NCBI GenBank assembly: GCA_964418695.1
Contig: CAYQMN010000010.1
Location: forward strand, 51,366-115,365
DNA length: 64,000 nucleotides
Reading direction: 5' to 3'
Source of the DNA: Prado023 sp964418695
GTDB lineage: Bacteria; Actinomycetota; Actinomycetes; S36-B12; CAIYMF01
The notes under the pieces are model-generated. The model did no database searches and was not told the DNA's origin. It was given only the letters and a program-made list of their open reading frames with translations. Shown piece by piece: positions 24,860 to 32,116 of this stretch. Every line of letters starts with the position of its first letter. The first letter of the stretch is position 1. The position numbers and the translations under genes were made by a program.

Positions 24860-25297
24860 ATGGATGACGTGCTGGTCCTCAACGGCCCCAACCTCGGGCG
24901 CCTGGGCACACGCGAGCCCGACGTCTACGGCTCGACCACCTTCGCCGAGCTGGCCCAGCTCTGCGTCGCGCACGCCGCGCAGCGTGGACTCGCCGCCGAC
25001 GTGCGCCAGACCGACTCGGAGGCCGAGCTGATCGGCTGGCTGCACGAGGCGGCCGACCGGCGGGTGCCGGTGGTGCTCAATCCGGCTGCGTTCACCCACT
25101 ACTCCTACGCCCTGCGCGACGCCGCGGCGATGCGCACCGCCCCGCTGATCGAGGTCCATCTCTCCAACCCGCACGCCCGCGAGGAGTTCCGGCACACGTC
25201 GGTGATCTCGGCGGTCGCCTCCGGCGTGATCGCCGGATTCGGCATCGGCTCCTATCTGCTGGCCCTGGACGCCCTGGCCGACGCCGCTCTGACCTGA
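24860..25297 (+). CDS. aroQ: 3-dehydroquinate dehydratase, type II
   Basis: Converts 3-dehydroquinate to 3-dehydroshikimate. 145 residues, the normal size of the dodecameric type II enzyme. Catalytic Arg/Tyr loop LNGPNLGRLGTREPDVYGS, the substrate segment NPAAFTHYSYALRDA (Asn and His), IEVHLSNPHAREEFRHTS (catalytic His and the product-binding Ser/Asn), and C-terminal Gly-rich GVIAGFGIGSY. It has its own promoter-like element, so it may be transcribed separately from aroCKB. Confidence 0.95.
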   Translation: MDDVLVLNGPNLGRLGTREPDVYGSTTFAELAQLCVAHAAQRGLAADVRQTDSEAELIGWLHEAADRRVPVVLNPAAFTHYSYALRDAAAMRTAPLIEVHLSNPHAREEFRHTSVISAVASGVIAGFGIGSYLLALDALADAALT

Positions 25298-25427
25298 GTC
25301 TGCACCCGCCCGATCAGAGGCTGGGCACGTCCGCCGTCCCCACGAGCAGCTCGACCGGGGCCTGAGCACTTCGATCTCGGTGGGGCTGGGCGCGCTCTCG
25401 TGGGCCGGGCGCTGGGTTGCGAGCGGG

Positions 25428-25433
25428 TATCCT
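25428..25433 (+). promoter_or_regulatory. Candidate -10 element for efp-nusB
   Basis: TATCCT lies 69 nt before the efp ATG, leaving a leader that carries GGGAGA at 25494-25499. The upstream part of the gap (25298-25427) shows no gene. Confidence 0.5.
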
Positions 25434-25502
25434 TGAATGCCGGGCCGAGCAGCTCCTCGAGCGTCCGTCGGCCGCACCCAGGACATTTCGATCGGGAGAA
25501 CC

Positions 25503-26063
25503 ATGGCCACGACCAACGACCTCAAGAACGGCCTCGTGCTCAACATCGACGGCCAGCTGTGGACCGTCGTGGAGTTCCAGCACGTCAAGCCCGGCAAGGG
25601 CCCGGCCTTCGTGCGGACCAAGCTGAAGAACGTCCTGTCCGGAAAGGTCGTGGACCGCACGTTCAACGCGGGCGTCAAGGTCGAGACGGCCAACGTCGAC
25701 AAGCGCGACATGACCTTCCTCTACAAGGACGGCACCGACTTCGTCTTCATGGACTCCCAGACCTACGACCAGCTCCACGTGAGCAGCGACATCGTCGGCG
25801 AGGCGTCGCGCTACCTGCTGGAGAACCAGGGGGCGCTCGTCGCCACCCACGACGAGAGCCCGCTCTACGTCGAGCTGCCGGCCTCCGTCGAGCTGGTCAT
25901 CACCTACACCGAGCCCGGTCTGCAGGGCGACCGCTCCACCGGCGGCACCAAGCCGGCCACCCTGGAGACCGGCGCGGAGATCCAGGTGCCGCTGTTCGTC
26001 GAGTCCAACACCAAGGTGAAGGTCGACACTCGCGACGGCTCCTACCTCGGCCGCGTGAACTGA
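25503..26063 (+). CDS. efp: Translation elongation factor P
   Basis: Binds between the P and E sites of the ribosome and rescues stalling at polyproline. 186 residues in three beta-barrel domains. The tip of domain I is KPGKGPAF with Lys32, set in a Pro-Gly-Lys-Gly-Pro loop. This loop is the actinobacterial type, for which activity without Lys modification has been described in Corynebacterium; whether Lys32 is modified here cannot be seen, and no epmA, epmB, earP or ymfI-like gene is in the window. Domain III ends with TRDGSYLGRVN. nusB follows after two bases. Confidence 0.97.
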   Translation: MATTNDLKNGLVLNIDGQLWTVVEFQHVKPGKGPAFVRTKLKNVLSGKVVDRTFNAGVKVETANVDKRDMTFLYKDGTDFVFMDSQTYDQLHVSSDIVGEASRYLLENQGALVATHDESPLYVELPASVELVITYTEPGLQGDRSTGGTKPATLETGAEIQVPLFVESNTKVKVDTRDGSYLGRVN

Positions 26064-26065
26064 CC

Positions 26066-26494
26066 TTGAGCGCCCGGGGCAAGGCGCGCAAGCGCGCGCT
26101 GGACATCCTCTACGCGGCCGAGCTGCGCGAGGTGTCCGCGCTGGACGTGCTGGTCGAGCGGCCGATCGCCGAGGGCGCGGCCCAGAGCGCCCCCCCCGCC
26201 CCGGCCTACACGACCGTGCTGGTCCAGGGGGTGCACGCGCACCGCGCACGGATCGACGAGCTGCTCGGCGCCTACTCCGCCGGCTGGGCCGTGGACCGGA
26301 TGCCCGCGGTGGACCGCAACGTGCTGCGGCTGGCCGTGTTCGAGCTGCTGTGGCAGGCCGACGAGGTCCCGGCGCCGGTGGTCATCGACGAGGCCGTGCG
26401 CCTGGTGTCGGGCCTGTCCACCGACGAGTCGCCCGCCTTCGTCAATGGGGTGCTCGGCCAGATCCTCGAGCAGCGCGCCCGGCTGGCCGTCTGA
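26066..26494 (+). CDS. nusB: Transcription antitermination factor NusB
   Basis: Binds boxA RNA together with S10 to support antitermination on rRNA operons. 142 residues, all-helical. The N-terminus reads SARGKARKRALDILYAAELR, the conserved RNA-binding Arg-rich helix, which places the start at the unusual codon TTG 26066, two bases after the efp stop. Conserved C-terminal segments are DRNVLRLAVFELLW, VVIDEAVRLV and SPAFVNGVLGQI. A short Ala/Pro-rich stretch (AQSAPPAPAY) sits in the loop between helices. Probably translationally coupled with efp. Confidence 0.94.
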   Translation: MSARGKARKRALDILYAAELREVSALDVLVERPIAEGAAQSAPPAPAYTTVLVQGVHAHRARIDELLGAYSAGWAVDRMPAVDRNVLRLAVFELLWQADEVPAPVVIDEAVRLVSGLSTDESPAFVNGVLGQILEQRARLAV

Positions 26495-26537
26495 GGCTGC
26501 GGATGCCGCCTTTGGCCCGAGGCGTCAGCATGGCCCG

Positions 26538-27902
26538 ATGACTGCCCTGCTGTGGTTCCGCCGGGACCTGCGGCTGGGCGACCAGCCCGCCCTGGGCGCC
26601 GCGGCCGTGCACGGCCCGGTGCTGCCCGTCTACGTCCTGGACCCCGAGCACGAGCCGGCGGGGGAGCTTCCCCGGCGGCGTCGCGACCGGTCCCTGGCAT
26701 CCCTGCACGCGGCGACCGACGGCGCCCTGGTGGTGCGTGCGGGGGAGTCCGCGCACGTGATCGCCGAGCTGGCCGAGGAGGCGGGAGCGCGGGAGGTCCA
26801 CGCGACCGCCGCGGCGACGCCGCAGCGCCAGGAGCGCGACTCCGCGGTGACGGCGCTCCTGGCGCGGGACGACCGCCGGCTCGTCGTCTCCGGGAGCGAC
26901 TACGCCGTGCCGCCGGGGACCCTGCTGACGGAGAAGGGCACGCCCTACCAGGTGTTCGGTCCGTTCGCGCGGGCCTGGCGCGAGCGGGTGATCGCGGCCC
27001 CGCTGGAGCCGCCTGCGGTGCGCTGGCAGCGGGGCGTCCCGGGCGAGGGCGTGCCGGAGGCGTCCGCGGGGCCGGACGTCGCGGGGTCGGCGGAATCGCC
27101 CGAAGCCGGCGAATCGGCCGCCTGGGCCCGCTGGGAGGAGTTCCTGGACTGCGACGTCGCCGGCTACGCCGACCAGTGCGACCGGCCCGACCTGGACCGG
27201 ACCAGCCGCCTGTCGGCGGCCCTCGCCTGGGGCGAGGTGCACCCCCGCCAGCTGCTCGCCTCCGTGTCCGCGGTGCCCACTGCAGCGCGCGCCGGGGCCC
27301 AGCGGTTCGTCAACGAGCTGTGTTGGCGGGAGTTCTGCGCCGACGTGCTCTGGCACAACCCGGACTCGGCGTGGGCGGACCTGCGTCCCTGGCCGCACCC
27401 CCTGCGCCAGGACCCGGAGGGCCCCGACGTGCAGGCGTGGCGGGACGGACGCACCGGCTACCCGCTGATCGATGCCGGGATGCGTCAGCTCGCGCAGACC
27501 GGCTGGCTGCACAACCGGGTGCGGATGGCCGTGGCCAGCTTCCTGGTCAAGGACCTGCACGCCACCTGGCAGCTCGGCGCCCGGCACTTCCTGGACCTGC
27601 TGGTCGACGGGGACCTGGCCTCGAACACCCACAACTGGCAGTGGGTGGCCGGCACCGGCACCGACGCGGCGCCCTACTTCCGGGTCTTCAACCCCGTGCG
27701 CCAGGGCCTGCGCTTCGACCCTGACGGCCGCTACGTGCGCCGGTGGGTGCCCGAGCTGGGACACCTGCCCGGCGCCGCGGCGCACGAGCCCTGGCGGCAG
27801 CCCGACGGCCATGCCGGCGGCTATCCGCGGCGGATCGTGGACCACGACGAGGAGCGCCGGGAGGCGCTGGCCCGCTACGCCCACGCGAAGGGTCAGGCCT
27901 GA
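26538..27902 (+). CDS. phr: Deoxyribodipyrimidine photolyase (class I CPD photolyase/cryptochrome family)
   Basis: Repairs UV-induced pyrimidine dimers with blue light. 454 residues. N-terminal antenna-binding Rossmann domain (LLWFRRDLRLGDQPAL); C-terminal FAD domain with GAQRFVNELCWREF, TGYPLIDAGMRQLAQTGWLHNRVRMAVASFLVKDL, and DGDLASNTHNWQWVAGTGTDAAPYFRVFNP. These are the standard FAD- and dimer-contacting stretches. The Gly/Glu/Ala-rich segment at about 160-190 is a variable linker. CAGCAT ends 6 nt before the ATG, so the mRNA may be leaderless. It converges with the methyltransferase gene. Confidence 0.95.
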   Translation: MTALLWFRRDLRLGDQPALGAAAVHGPVLPVYVLDPEHEPAGELPRRRRDRSLASLHAATDGALVVRAGESAHVIAELAEEAGAREVHATAAATPQRQERDSAVTALLARDDRRLVVSGSDYAVPPGTLLTEKGTPYQVFGPFARAWRERVIAAPLEPPAVRWQRGVPGEGVPEASAGPDVAGSAESPEAGESAAWARWEEFLDCDVAGYADQCDRPDLDRTSRLSAALAWGEVHPRQLLASVSAVPTAARAGAQRFVNELCWREFCADVLWHNPDSAWADLRPWPHPLRQDPEGPDVQAWRDGRTGYPLIDAGMRQLAQTGWLHNRVRMAVASFLVKDLHATWQLGARHFLDLLVDGDLASNTHNWQWVAGTGTDAAPYFRVFNPVRQGLRFDPDGRYVRRWVPELGHLPGAAAHEPWRQPDGHAGGYPRRIVDHDEERREALARYAHAKGQA

Positions 27903-27924
27903 GGCTGCGCGTCGGGGTGGGCGA

Positions 27925-28623
27925 TCAGCGCGACCCGGCGGAGCCAGGCATCCGGCGGGCGCGCACCACGACGTCGCGCAGCGTCCCGCCGTGCCCGTGC
28001 TTCTTCGCGTCGCCGGACGACGCGCCGTGCCCGTGCCCGTGGCTTTCGTCGTCCTGGTGCCCGTGCCCGCACGCGCCGGCGACGTCGCGTGCGCGGACCT
28101 GCGCGGTCAGCACCGACCACTGCGCGGGGTCGAGCACCGCCTGGACCCGCGCGAGATCGGCGACGGACTCCTGCGGATGCTCGTGCTGAGGCCCGTGGGT
28201 GTCGGCATGGCCGACGACGAGCAGGGTTCCGCCCGGGGCGACCCAGCCGGCGATCCGCGCGTAGAAGGCGTGCTGCTCGATCGTCGGGTGGGCGAAGAAC
28301 GTGGTGACCAGATCGAAGGAGCGCGGCGGCTCCCAGGTGGTCAGGTCGGCCTCCACCCACGCGACCGAGCCGGGTCCGGCGGGCTCGTGGGAGGCCGCTC
28401 GCGTCAGCGCCTGACCGGAGAGGTCCACGGCGAGGACCTGCCATCCGTGCGCGGCCAGCCACCGGGCCTCCGAGCCCTCGCCGCACCCCGCCTCGAGCGC
28501 GGCGCCCGGCGTGAGCGCCGCGACCTCGACGGCCAGGGCCGGGTGCGCGGGGTGGGCGTCGGCCGGGCGGTCCGGGTCGGTCCAGTGGGCCTCCCAGTGC
28601 TCCTTGTCGAACTGCTCGCCCAT
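27925..28623 (-). CDS. SAM-dependent class I methyltransferase with His-rich segment
   Basis: 232 residues. The Rossmann-type SAM site is ALEAGCGEGSEARWLAAHGWQVLAVDLS (about residues 40-67), followed by EADLTTW and a PGGTLLVVGH strand. The ATG at 28623 has GGGAGGT upstream. Near the C-terminus (about residues 183-215) lies a run with CGHGHQDDESHGHGHG and KKHGHGG: about ten His with Asp, Ser and Gly, like metal-binding tails of Ni/Zn/Cu proteins. The fold resembles the TehB/UbiE type; the substrate is unknown. The His tract may bind metal ions or may be an expanded low-complexity loop. Confidence 0.85.
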   Translation of the reverse strand: MGEQFDKEHWEAHWTDPDRPADAHPAHPALAVEVAALTPGAALEAGCGEGSEARWLAAHGWQVLAVDLSGQALTRAASHEPAGPGSVAWVEADLTTWEPPRSFDLVTTFFAHPTIEQHAFYARIAGWVAPGGTLLVVGHADTHGPQHEHPQESVADLARVQAVLDPAQWSVLTAQVRARDVAGACGHGHQDDESHGHGHGASSGDAKKHGHGGTLRDVVVRARRMPGSAGSR

Positions 28624-28683
28624 CGCTGCGCCCACCTCCCTGGCGCGGTGCGGCCGCGCGCCTCGTCCTGGACCGGCCGGCCC

Positions 28684-28715
28684 GGACCCGCGTCGGCTCG
28701 GACCCGCGTCGGCTG
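28684..28715. repeat. 16-bp tandem duplication downstream of the tRNA
   Basis: Two adjacent copies (28684-28699 and 28700-28715) differing at one base, with a third partial copy near 28722-28735 that runs into the tRNA 3' end. It lies in the 3' flank of the minus-strand tRNA. Confidence 0.6.
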
Positions 28716-28733
28716 GGCGGAGCCCCGCGTCGG

Positions 28734-28807
28734 TGCCCCGGGTGGGATTCGAACCCACACTGGACGGTTTTTGAGACCGCTTCCTCTACCGGTTGGGATA
28801 CCGGGGC
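28734..28807 (-). tRNA. tRNA-Leu (anticodon CAA) with short variable loop
   Basis: On the minus strand a complete cloverleaf can be drawn: acceptor GCCCCGG with CCGGGGC; D arm with TCCC and the GG of the D loop (ACCGGTA); anticodon stem GCGGT/ACCGT around the loop CTCAAAA, giving anticodon CAA; T stem GTGGG/CCCAC with loop TTCGAAT; discriminator A73. CCA is not encoded. Anticodon CAA reads UUG, so the identity is leucine. The variable region is only 5 nt (CCAGT), unlike the long arm of ordinary leucine tRNAs. It lies upstream of pdtaR, in the opposite direction. Confidence 0.9.
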
Positions 28808-28900
28808 GCGGGCGCCATGGTAGTGCGCGCCTGGGGGTCGGCAGGCCTGGCCGCAGGCCTACCGGCTGCCCGATCCGGCCGACGCGCCGTGCCCGCCGAC

Positions 28901-28906
28901 TACCCT
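28901..28906 (+). promoter_or_regulatory. -10-like hexamer at a leaderless start (pdtaR)
   Basis: TACCCT is followed by 6 nt and the GTG at 28913. Confidence 0.5.
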
Positions 28907-28912
28907 GTCCCC

Positions 28913-29509
28913 GTGTCCAGGGTCCGGATCGTCGTCGTCGAGGACGAGGCGCTCATCCGGCTGGACCTGGTCGAGATGCTGGCCGAGGCCGGCTACGACG
29001 TGGTCGGCCAGGCCGCCGACGGGCAGACGGGCGTGCGGATCGTGCGCGAGCTGCTCCCGGACGTGGTGCTCATGGACATCCGGATCCCGGTGCTCGACGG
29101 GCTGTCCGCAGCCGAGGTGCTCTCCGCCGAGGGGATCGCCCCGATCGTGATGCTGACCGCCTTCAGCCAGTCGGATCTGGTCGAGCGCGCACAGTCCGCC
29201 GGGGTGCACGGGTACGTGGTCAAGCCGTTCACGATGGCCGACCTGCGCCCGGCGATCGAGATCGCGCGCGCCCGGTTCGCCGAGACCGCCGAGCTGCGCG
29301 GCGACGTGGCCCAGCTGGCCGCTGCCCTGGAGACGCGCAAGCTGGTGGAGCGGGCCAAGGCCGCGCTCATGGTCCGCTTCGGCTGGGACGAGCAGGCCGC
29401 CTTCGAGTGGCTGCGCCGGTCGGCGATGGACCGACGCACGGACATGGGCGAGGTGGCCCGCGGCGTGCTCGCGCAGCTGCCCGGCGACGAGCCCGCCCAG
29501 GGCGCCTGA
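28913..29509 (+). CDS. pdtaR: ANTAR-domain response regulator (PdtaR-like)
   Basis: RNA-binding response regulator of a two-component system. 198 residues. The receiver domain has acidic residues in VVVEDEALIRLDLVEML, the phosphoacceptor Asp55 in VVLMDIRIPVLDG, Thr in VMLTAF and Lys in YVVKPF. A coiled linker leads to the C-terminal ANTAR domain, with ERAKAALMVRFGWDEQAAFEWLRRSAMD. ANTAR proteins act by binding tandem hairpins in target leaders and preventing termination. The cognate kinase (PdtaS type) is not in the window, as is usual in this group. Start placed at GTG 28913 from -10 spacing. Confidence 0.94.
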   Translation: MSRVRIVVVEDEALIRLDLVEMLAEAGYDVVGQAADGQTGVRIVRELLPDVVLMDIRIPVLDGLSAAEVLSAEGIAPIVMLTAFSQSDLVERAQSAGVHGYVVKPFTMADLRPAIEIARARFAETAELRGDVAQLAAALETRKLVERAKAALMVRFGWDEQAAFEWLRRSAMDRRTDMGEVARGVLAQLPGDEPAQGA

Positions 29510-29674
29510 CGGGTCACGAGCGCTGGCTTGTCCGGCCCGAGATCCGGTGGCGCGGCAGATGCCGGTCGCCTGGCGCGCCACACGGCTGGTTACCCGGCGG
29601 TCACGGGTGGCGCTGGTTTACTTCAGCCACCTTGACCGCTCCAGCGGCCTTGCACCCACGCAAAGGACACGACA

Positions 29675-30940
29675 TTGCGAACCACGATCAAGATCGGAGC
29701 GGTGGCGGCAGCCGCGGCACTGGCTCTGACCGCCTGCAGCAGCGGGGACGACACGGCCAACGGTGACGCCAGCGGCGGCGCCAAGACCCTGGTCATCGGG
29801 ACCGACCTGCCCCTTCAGGGCACGTCGACCGCGGCGAGTCAGTCGACCAACAACATGATCAAGCTGTACCTGGAGCAGATCGGCAGCAAGGTCGGCGACT
29901 ACACGATCCAGCTCAAGGAGTACGACGACGCCACGGCCGCCAAGGGCGCCTGGGACGACGCGACGTGCGCCAAGAACGCTCAGGACCATGTGGCCAACGC
30001 CAACGAGGTCGCGGTCATGGGCACCTACAACTCCGGCTGCGCGAAGATCATCGCCCCCGTGCTCAACCAGGATCCCAACGGCCCGATGCTCATGGTCTCC
30101 CACGCCAACACCAACGTGGGCCTGACCAAGGCGTGGGAGCCGGGCGAGCCGGAGAAGTACTTCCCGACCGGCAAGCGCAACTACGCGCGCGTGGTCACCA
30201 CCGACGACTTCCAGGGCCAGGCCGACGCGCAGTTCATGGCCAAGGACCTGGGCGTCAAGAAGTGCTTCGTCATCAACGACAACCAGACCTACGGCAAGGG
30301 CGTGGCCAAGGCCTTCGTCGACGAGGCCAAGAAGCAGGGCATCGAGATCCTCGGCGAGGAGGCCTGGGACTACAAGCAGCCCAACTACAGCGCCTTCTTC
30401 GAGGACATCAAGTCCACCAACCCGGACTGCCTGTTCGTCGGCGGCATCCACGACAACAACGGCGGCCAGCTGTTCAAGGACAAGGTCAAGATCCTCGGCG
30501 ACAACACCAAGGTGAAGACCATGGTGCCCGACGGCTTCACCGGCTACCCGAAGTTCCAGGAGCAGCCCGAGGCCGAGGGCGTGTACCTGTCCTTCGCCGG
30601 CCTCGACCAGGCCTCCCTGCTCGCCCTGGGCGGCAAGGGCGCGGACCTGGTGAAGGCCTACCAGGACAAGTACGGCGAGCCGCCGGTCGGCTCGTACCCG
30701 CTGTACGGCGTGGCGGCCATCCAGGTGATCCTCAAGGCCATCGAGGGCACCGACGGCTCGCGCAAGGCGATCACCGAGAAGGTGTTCAACGGGTCCGGCA
30801 TCACGATCCCGGCCGCCGACTCGGTGCTGGGCAAGGACGTCATCATCGATCCCAACTCCGGGGACTCGAACAACAAGGACATCTCCATCCAGCAGATGAA
30901 GGGCGGCGCGGAGACGCTGGTCAAGCCCTGGATCCTCTGA
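29675..30940 (+). CDS. livK: Branched-chain amino acid-type ABC transporter substrate-binding lipoprotein
   Basis: Extracellular solute receptor of the LivJ/LivK type (periplasmic-binding-protein-like fold I). 421 residues from TTG 29675, with AAAGGA upstream. The signal peptide ends at LALTAC with the lipobox Cys, then SSGDD, so it is a lipoprotein. The mature part begins with TLVIGTDLPLQGTS and has MGTYNSGCAKIIAPVL. The true ligand (Leu/Ile/Val, another amino acid, amide or urea) cannot be read from the sequence. It is first in the cassette and is followed by a strong hairpin before livH. Confidence 0.92.
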   Translation: MRTTIKIGAVAAAAALALTACSSGDDTANGDASGGAKTLVIGTDLPLQGTSTAASQSTNNMIKLYLEQIGSKVGDYTIQLKEYDDATAAKGAWDDATCAKNAQDHVANANEVAVMGTYNSGCAKIIAPVLNQDPNGPMLMVSHANTNVGLTKAWEPGEPEKYFPTGKRNYARVVTTDDFQGQADAQFMAKDLGVKKCFVINDNQTYGKGVAKAFVDEAKKQGIEILGEEAWDYKQPNYSAFFEDIKSTNPDCLFVGGIHDNNGGQLFKDKVKILGDNTKVKTMVPDGFTGYPKFQEQPEAEGVYLSFAGLDQASLLALGGKGADLVKAYQDKYGEPPVGSYPLYGVAAIQVILKAIEGTDGSRKAITEKVFNGSGITIPAADSVLGKDVIIDPNSGDSNNKDISIQQMKGGAETLVKPWIL

Positions 30941-30950
30941 TCCACGACAC

Positions 30951-30981
30951 GGAGGGGCGGTTCCCCGGGAACCGCCCCTCC
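30951..30981 (+). terminator. Hairpin between livK and livH
   Basis: A perfect 14-bp GC-rich stem (30951-30964 with 30968-30981) and a 3-nt loop, 10 bp after the livK stop. There is no T tract. It probably protects the 3' end of the livK mRNA or partly terminates, so that the receptor is made in excess over the permease. Confidence 0.7.
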
Positions 30982-31067
30982 GGCGTTCGTGCCCCCGGAC
31001 AGCACCGGGGCTGCGACGCCCGCACGGGGAACCCCAAGACCAGCCCACCACGCCGGGAGGTTCGAGC

Positions 31068-32114
31068 ATGACGGCAACCGCGGTCGAGGCGGAGATGCGC
31101 ATCCCGCTCACGCGCAAGGAGCTGATCGGTCGGCTGGTCGGCTTCGCGCTGCTCGGCCTGACCGTGGTGTGGATCGTGGTGAACATCCTCGAGTCGCCGG
31201 CCCAGTTCTTCAACAGCCTGGTCTTCGGCGTCGGCAACGGGGCGCTCTACGCGCTGATCGCGCTGGGCTACACGCTCGTCTACGGCATCATCGAGCTCAT
31301 CAACTTCGCCCACGGCGACCTGTTCATGCTCTCCACCGTGTTCTCCGGCTTCATGATGGTCTACTGGCTGGGCGCGGACACTCCGGGAGCGGGCAGCTGG
31401 GCGCTCATGCTGCTCACCCTGGTGGCCGCCATGTGCTTCGGCTCCGTGGTAAACGTCGTCATCGAGCGGGTCGCCTACCGGCGGCTGCGCCGAGCCCCGA
31501 GGCTGGCCGCGCTCATCACCGCGGTGGGCATGAGCTTCATCCTGCAGTGGGTAGGTCTGCGCTGGAACGGCTCCGCGCCGCGGCTGTGGCCCACGGTCGT
31601 GCCCCCCGGCGGAATCCCGATCGGGGACGTGACCATCCAGTACACGACGATCATGGTCGTCTCCTTCACCATCCCGGTGCTGCTGCTGCTCACGTTCCTG
31701 GTGCAGCGCACCAAGCAGGGGCGAGCGATGCGCGCCACCGCGCAGGACCAGGACGCGGCCCGGCTCATGGGCATCAACGTCGACCGGACCATCGCCTTCA
31801 CGTTCGCCCTGGGCGGCGCGATGGCCGGGGCGGCCGGGCTGCTCTACCTGGAGTCGGTCGGCACCACGCGCTACGACGCCGGCTTCCAGCTGGGCCTCAT
31901 CGCGTTCACCGCGGCCGTGCTCGGCGGCATCGGCAACCTGTCCGGCGCCGTCCTGGGCGGGTTCCTGATCGGCATCATCCAGGGCCTGAACGACGGCGCC
32001 CCGTACGGCCTGGGCCAGAAGTGGTCGCAGACCGTCGTGTTCTCGATCCTGATCCTGGTCATGGTCTTCAAGCCCACCGGGATATTGGGCCAGCAGACGG
32101 TGGAGAAGGTGTAG
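31068..32114 (+). CDS. livH: Branched-chain amino acid ABC transporter permease LivH
   Basis: First membrane subunit. 348 residues, with about eight spans. Family marks: FGVGNGALYALIALGYTLVYGIIELINFAHGDLFM near the start and RAMRATAQDQDAARLMGINVDRTIAFTFALGGAMAGAAG, the cytoplasmic EAA-like loop that contacts the ATPases. GGGAGG at 31055-31060 gives the ATG. It is separated by 2 bp from livM. Confidence 0.95.
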   Translation: MTATAVEAEMRIPLTRKELIGRLVGFALLGLTVVWIVVNILESPAQFFNSLVFGVGNGALYALIALGYTLVYGIIELINFAHGDLFMLSTVFSGFMMVYWLGADTPGAGSWALMLLTLVAAMCFGSVVNVVIERVAYRRLRRAPRLAALITAVGMSFILQWVGLRWNGSAPRLWPTVVPPGGIPIGDVTIQYTTIMVVSFTIPVLLLLTFLVQRTKQGRAMRATAQDQDAARLMGINVDRTIAFTFALGGAMAGAAGLLYLESVGTTRYDAGFQLGLIAFTAAVLGGIGNLSGAVLGGFLIGIIQGLNDGAPYGLGQKWSQTVVFSILILVMVFKPTGILGQQTVEKV

Positions 32115-32116
32115 CC

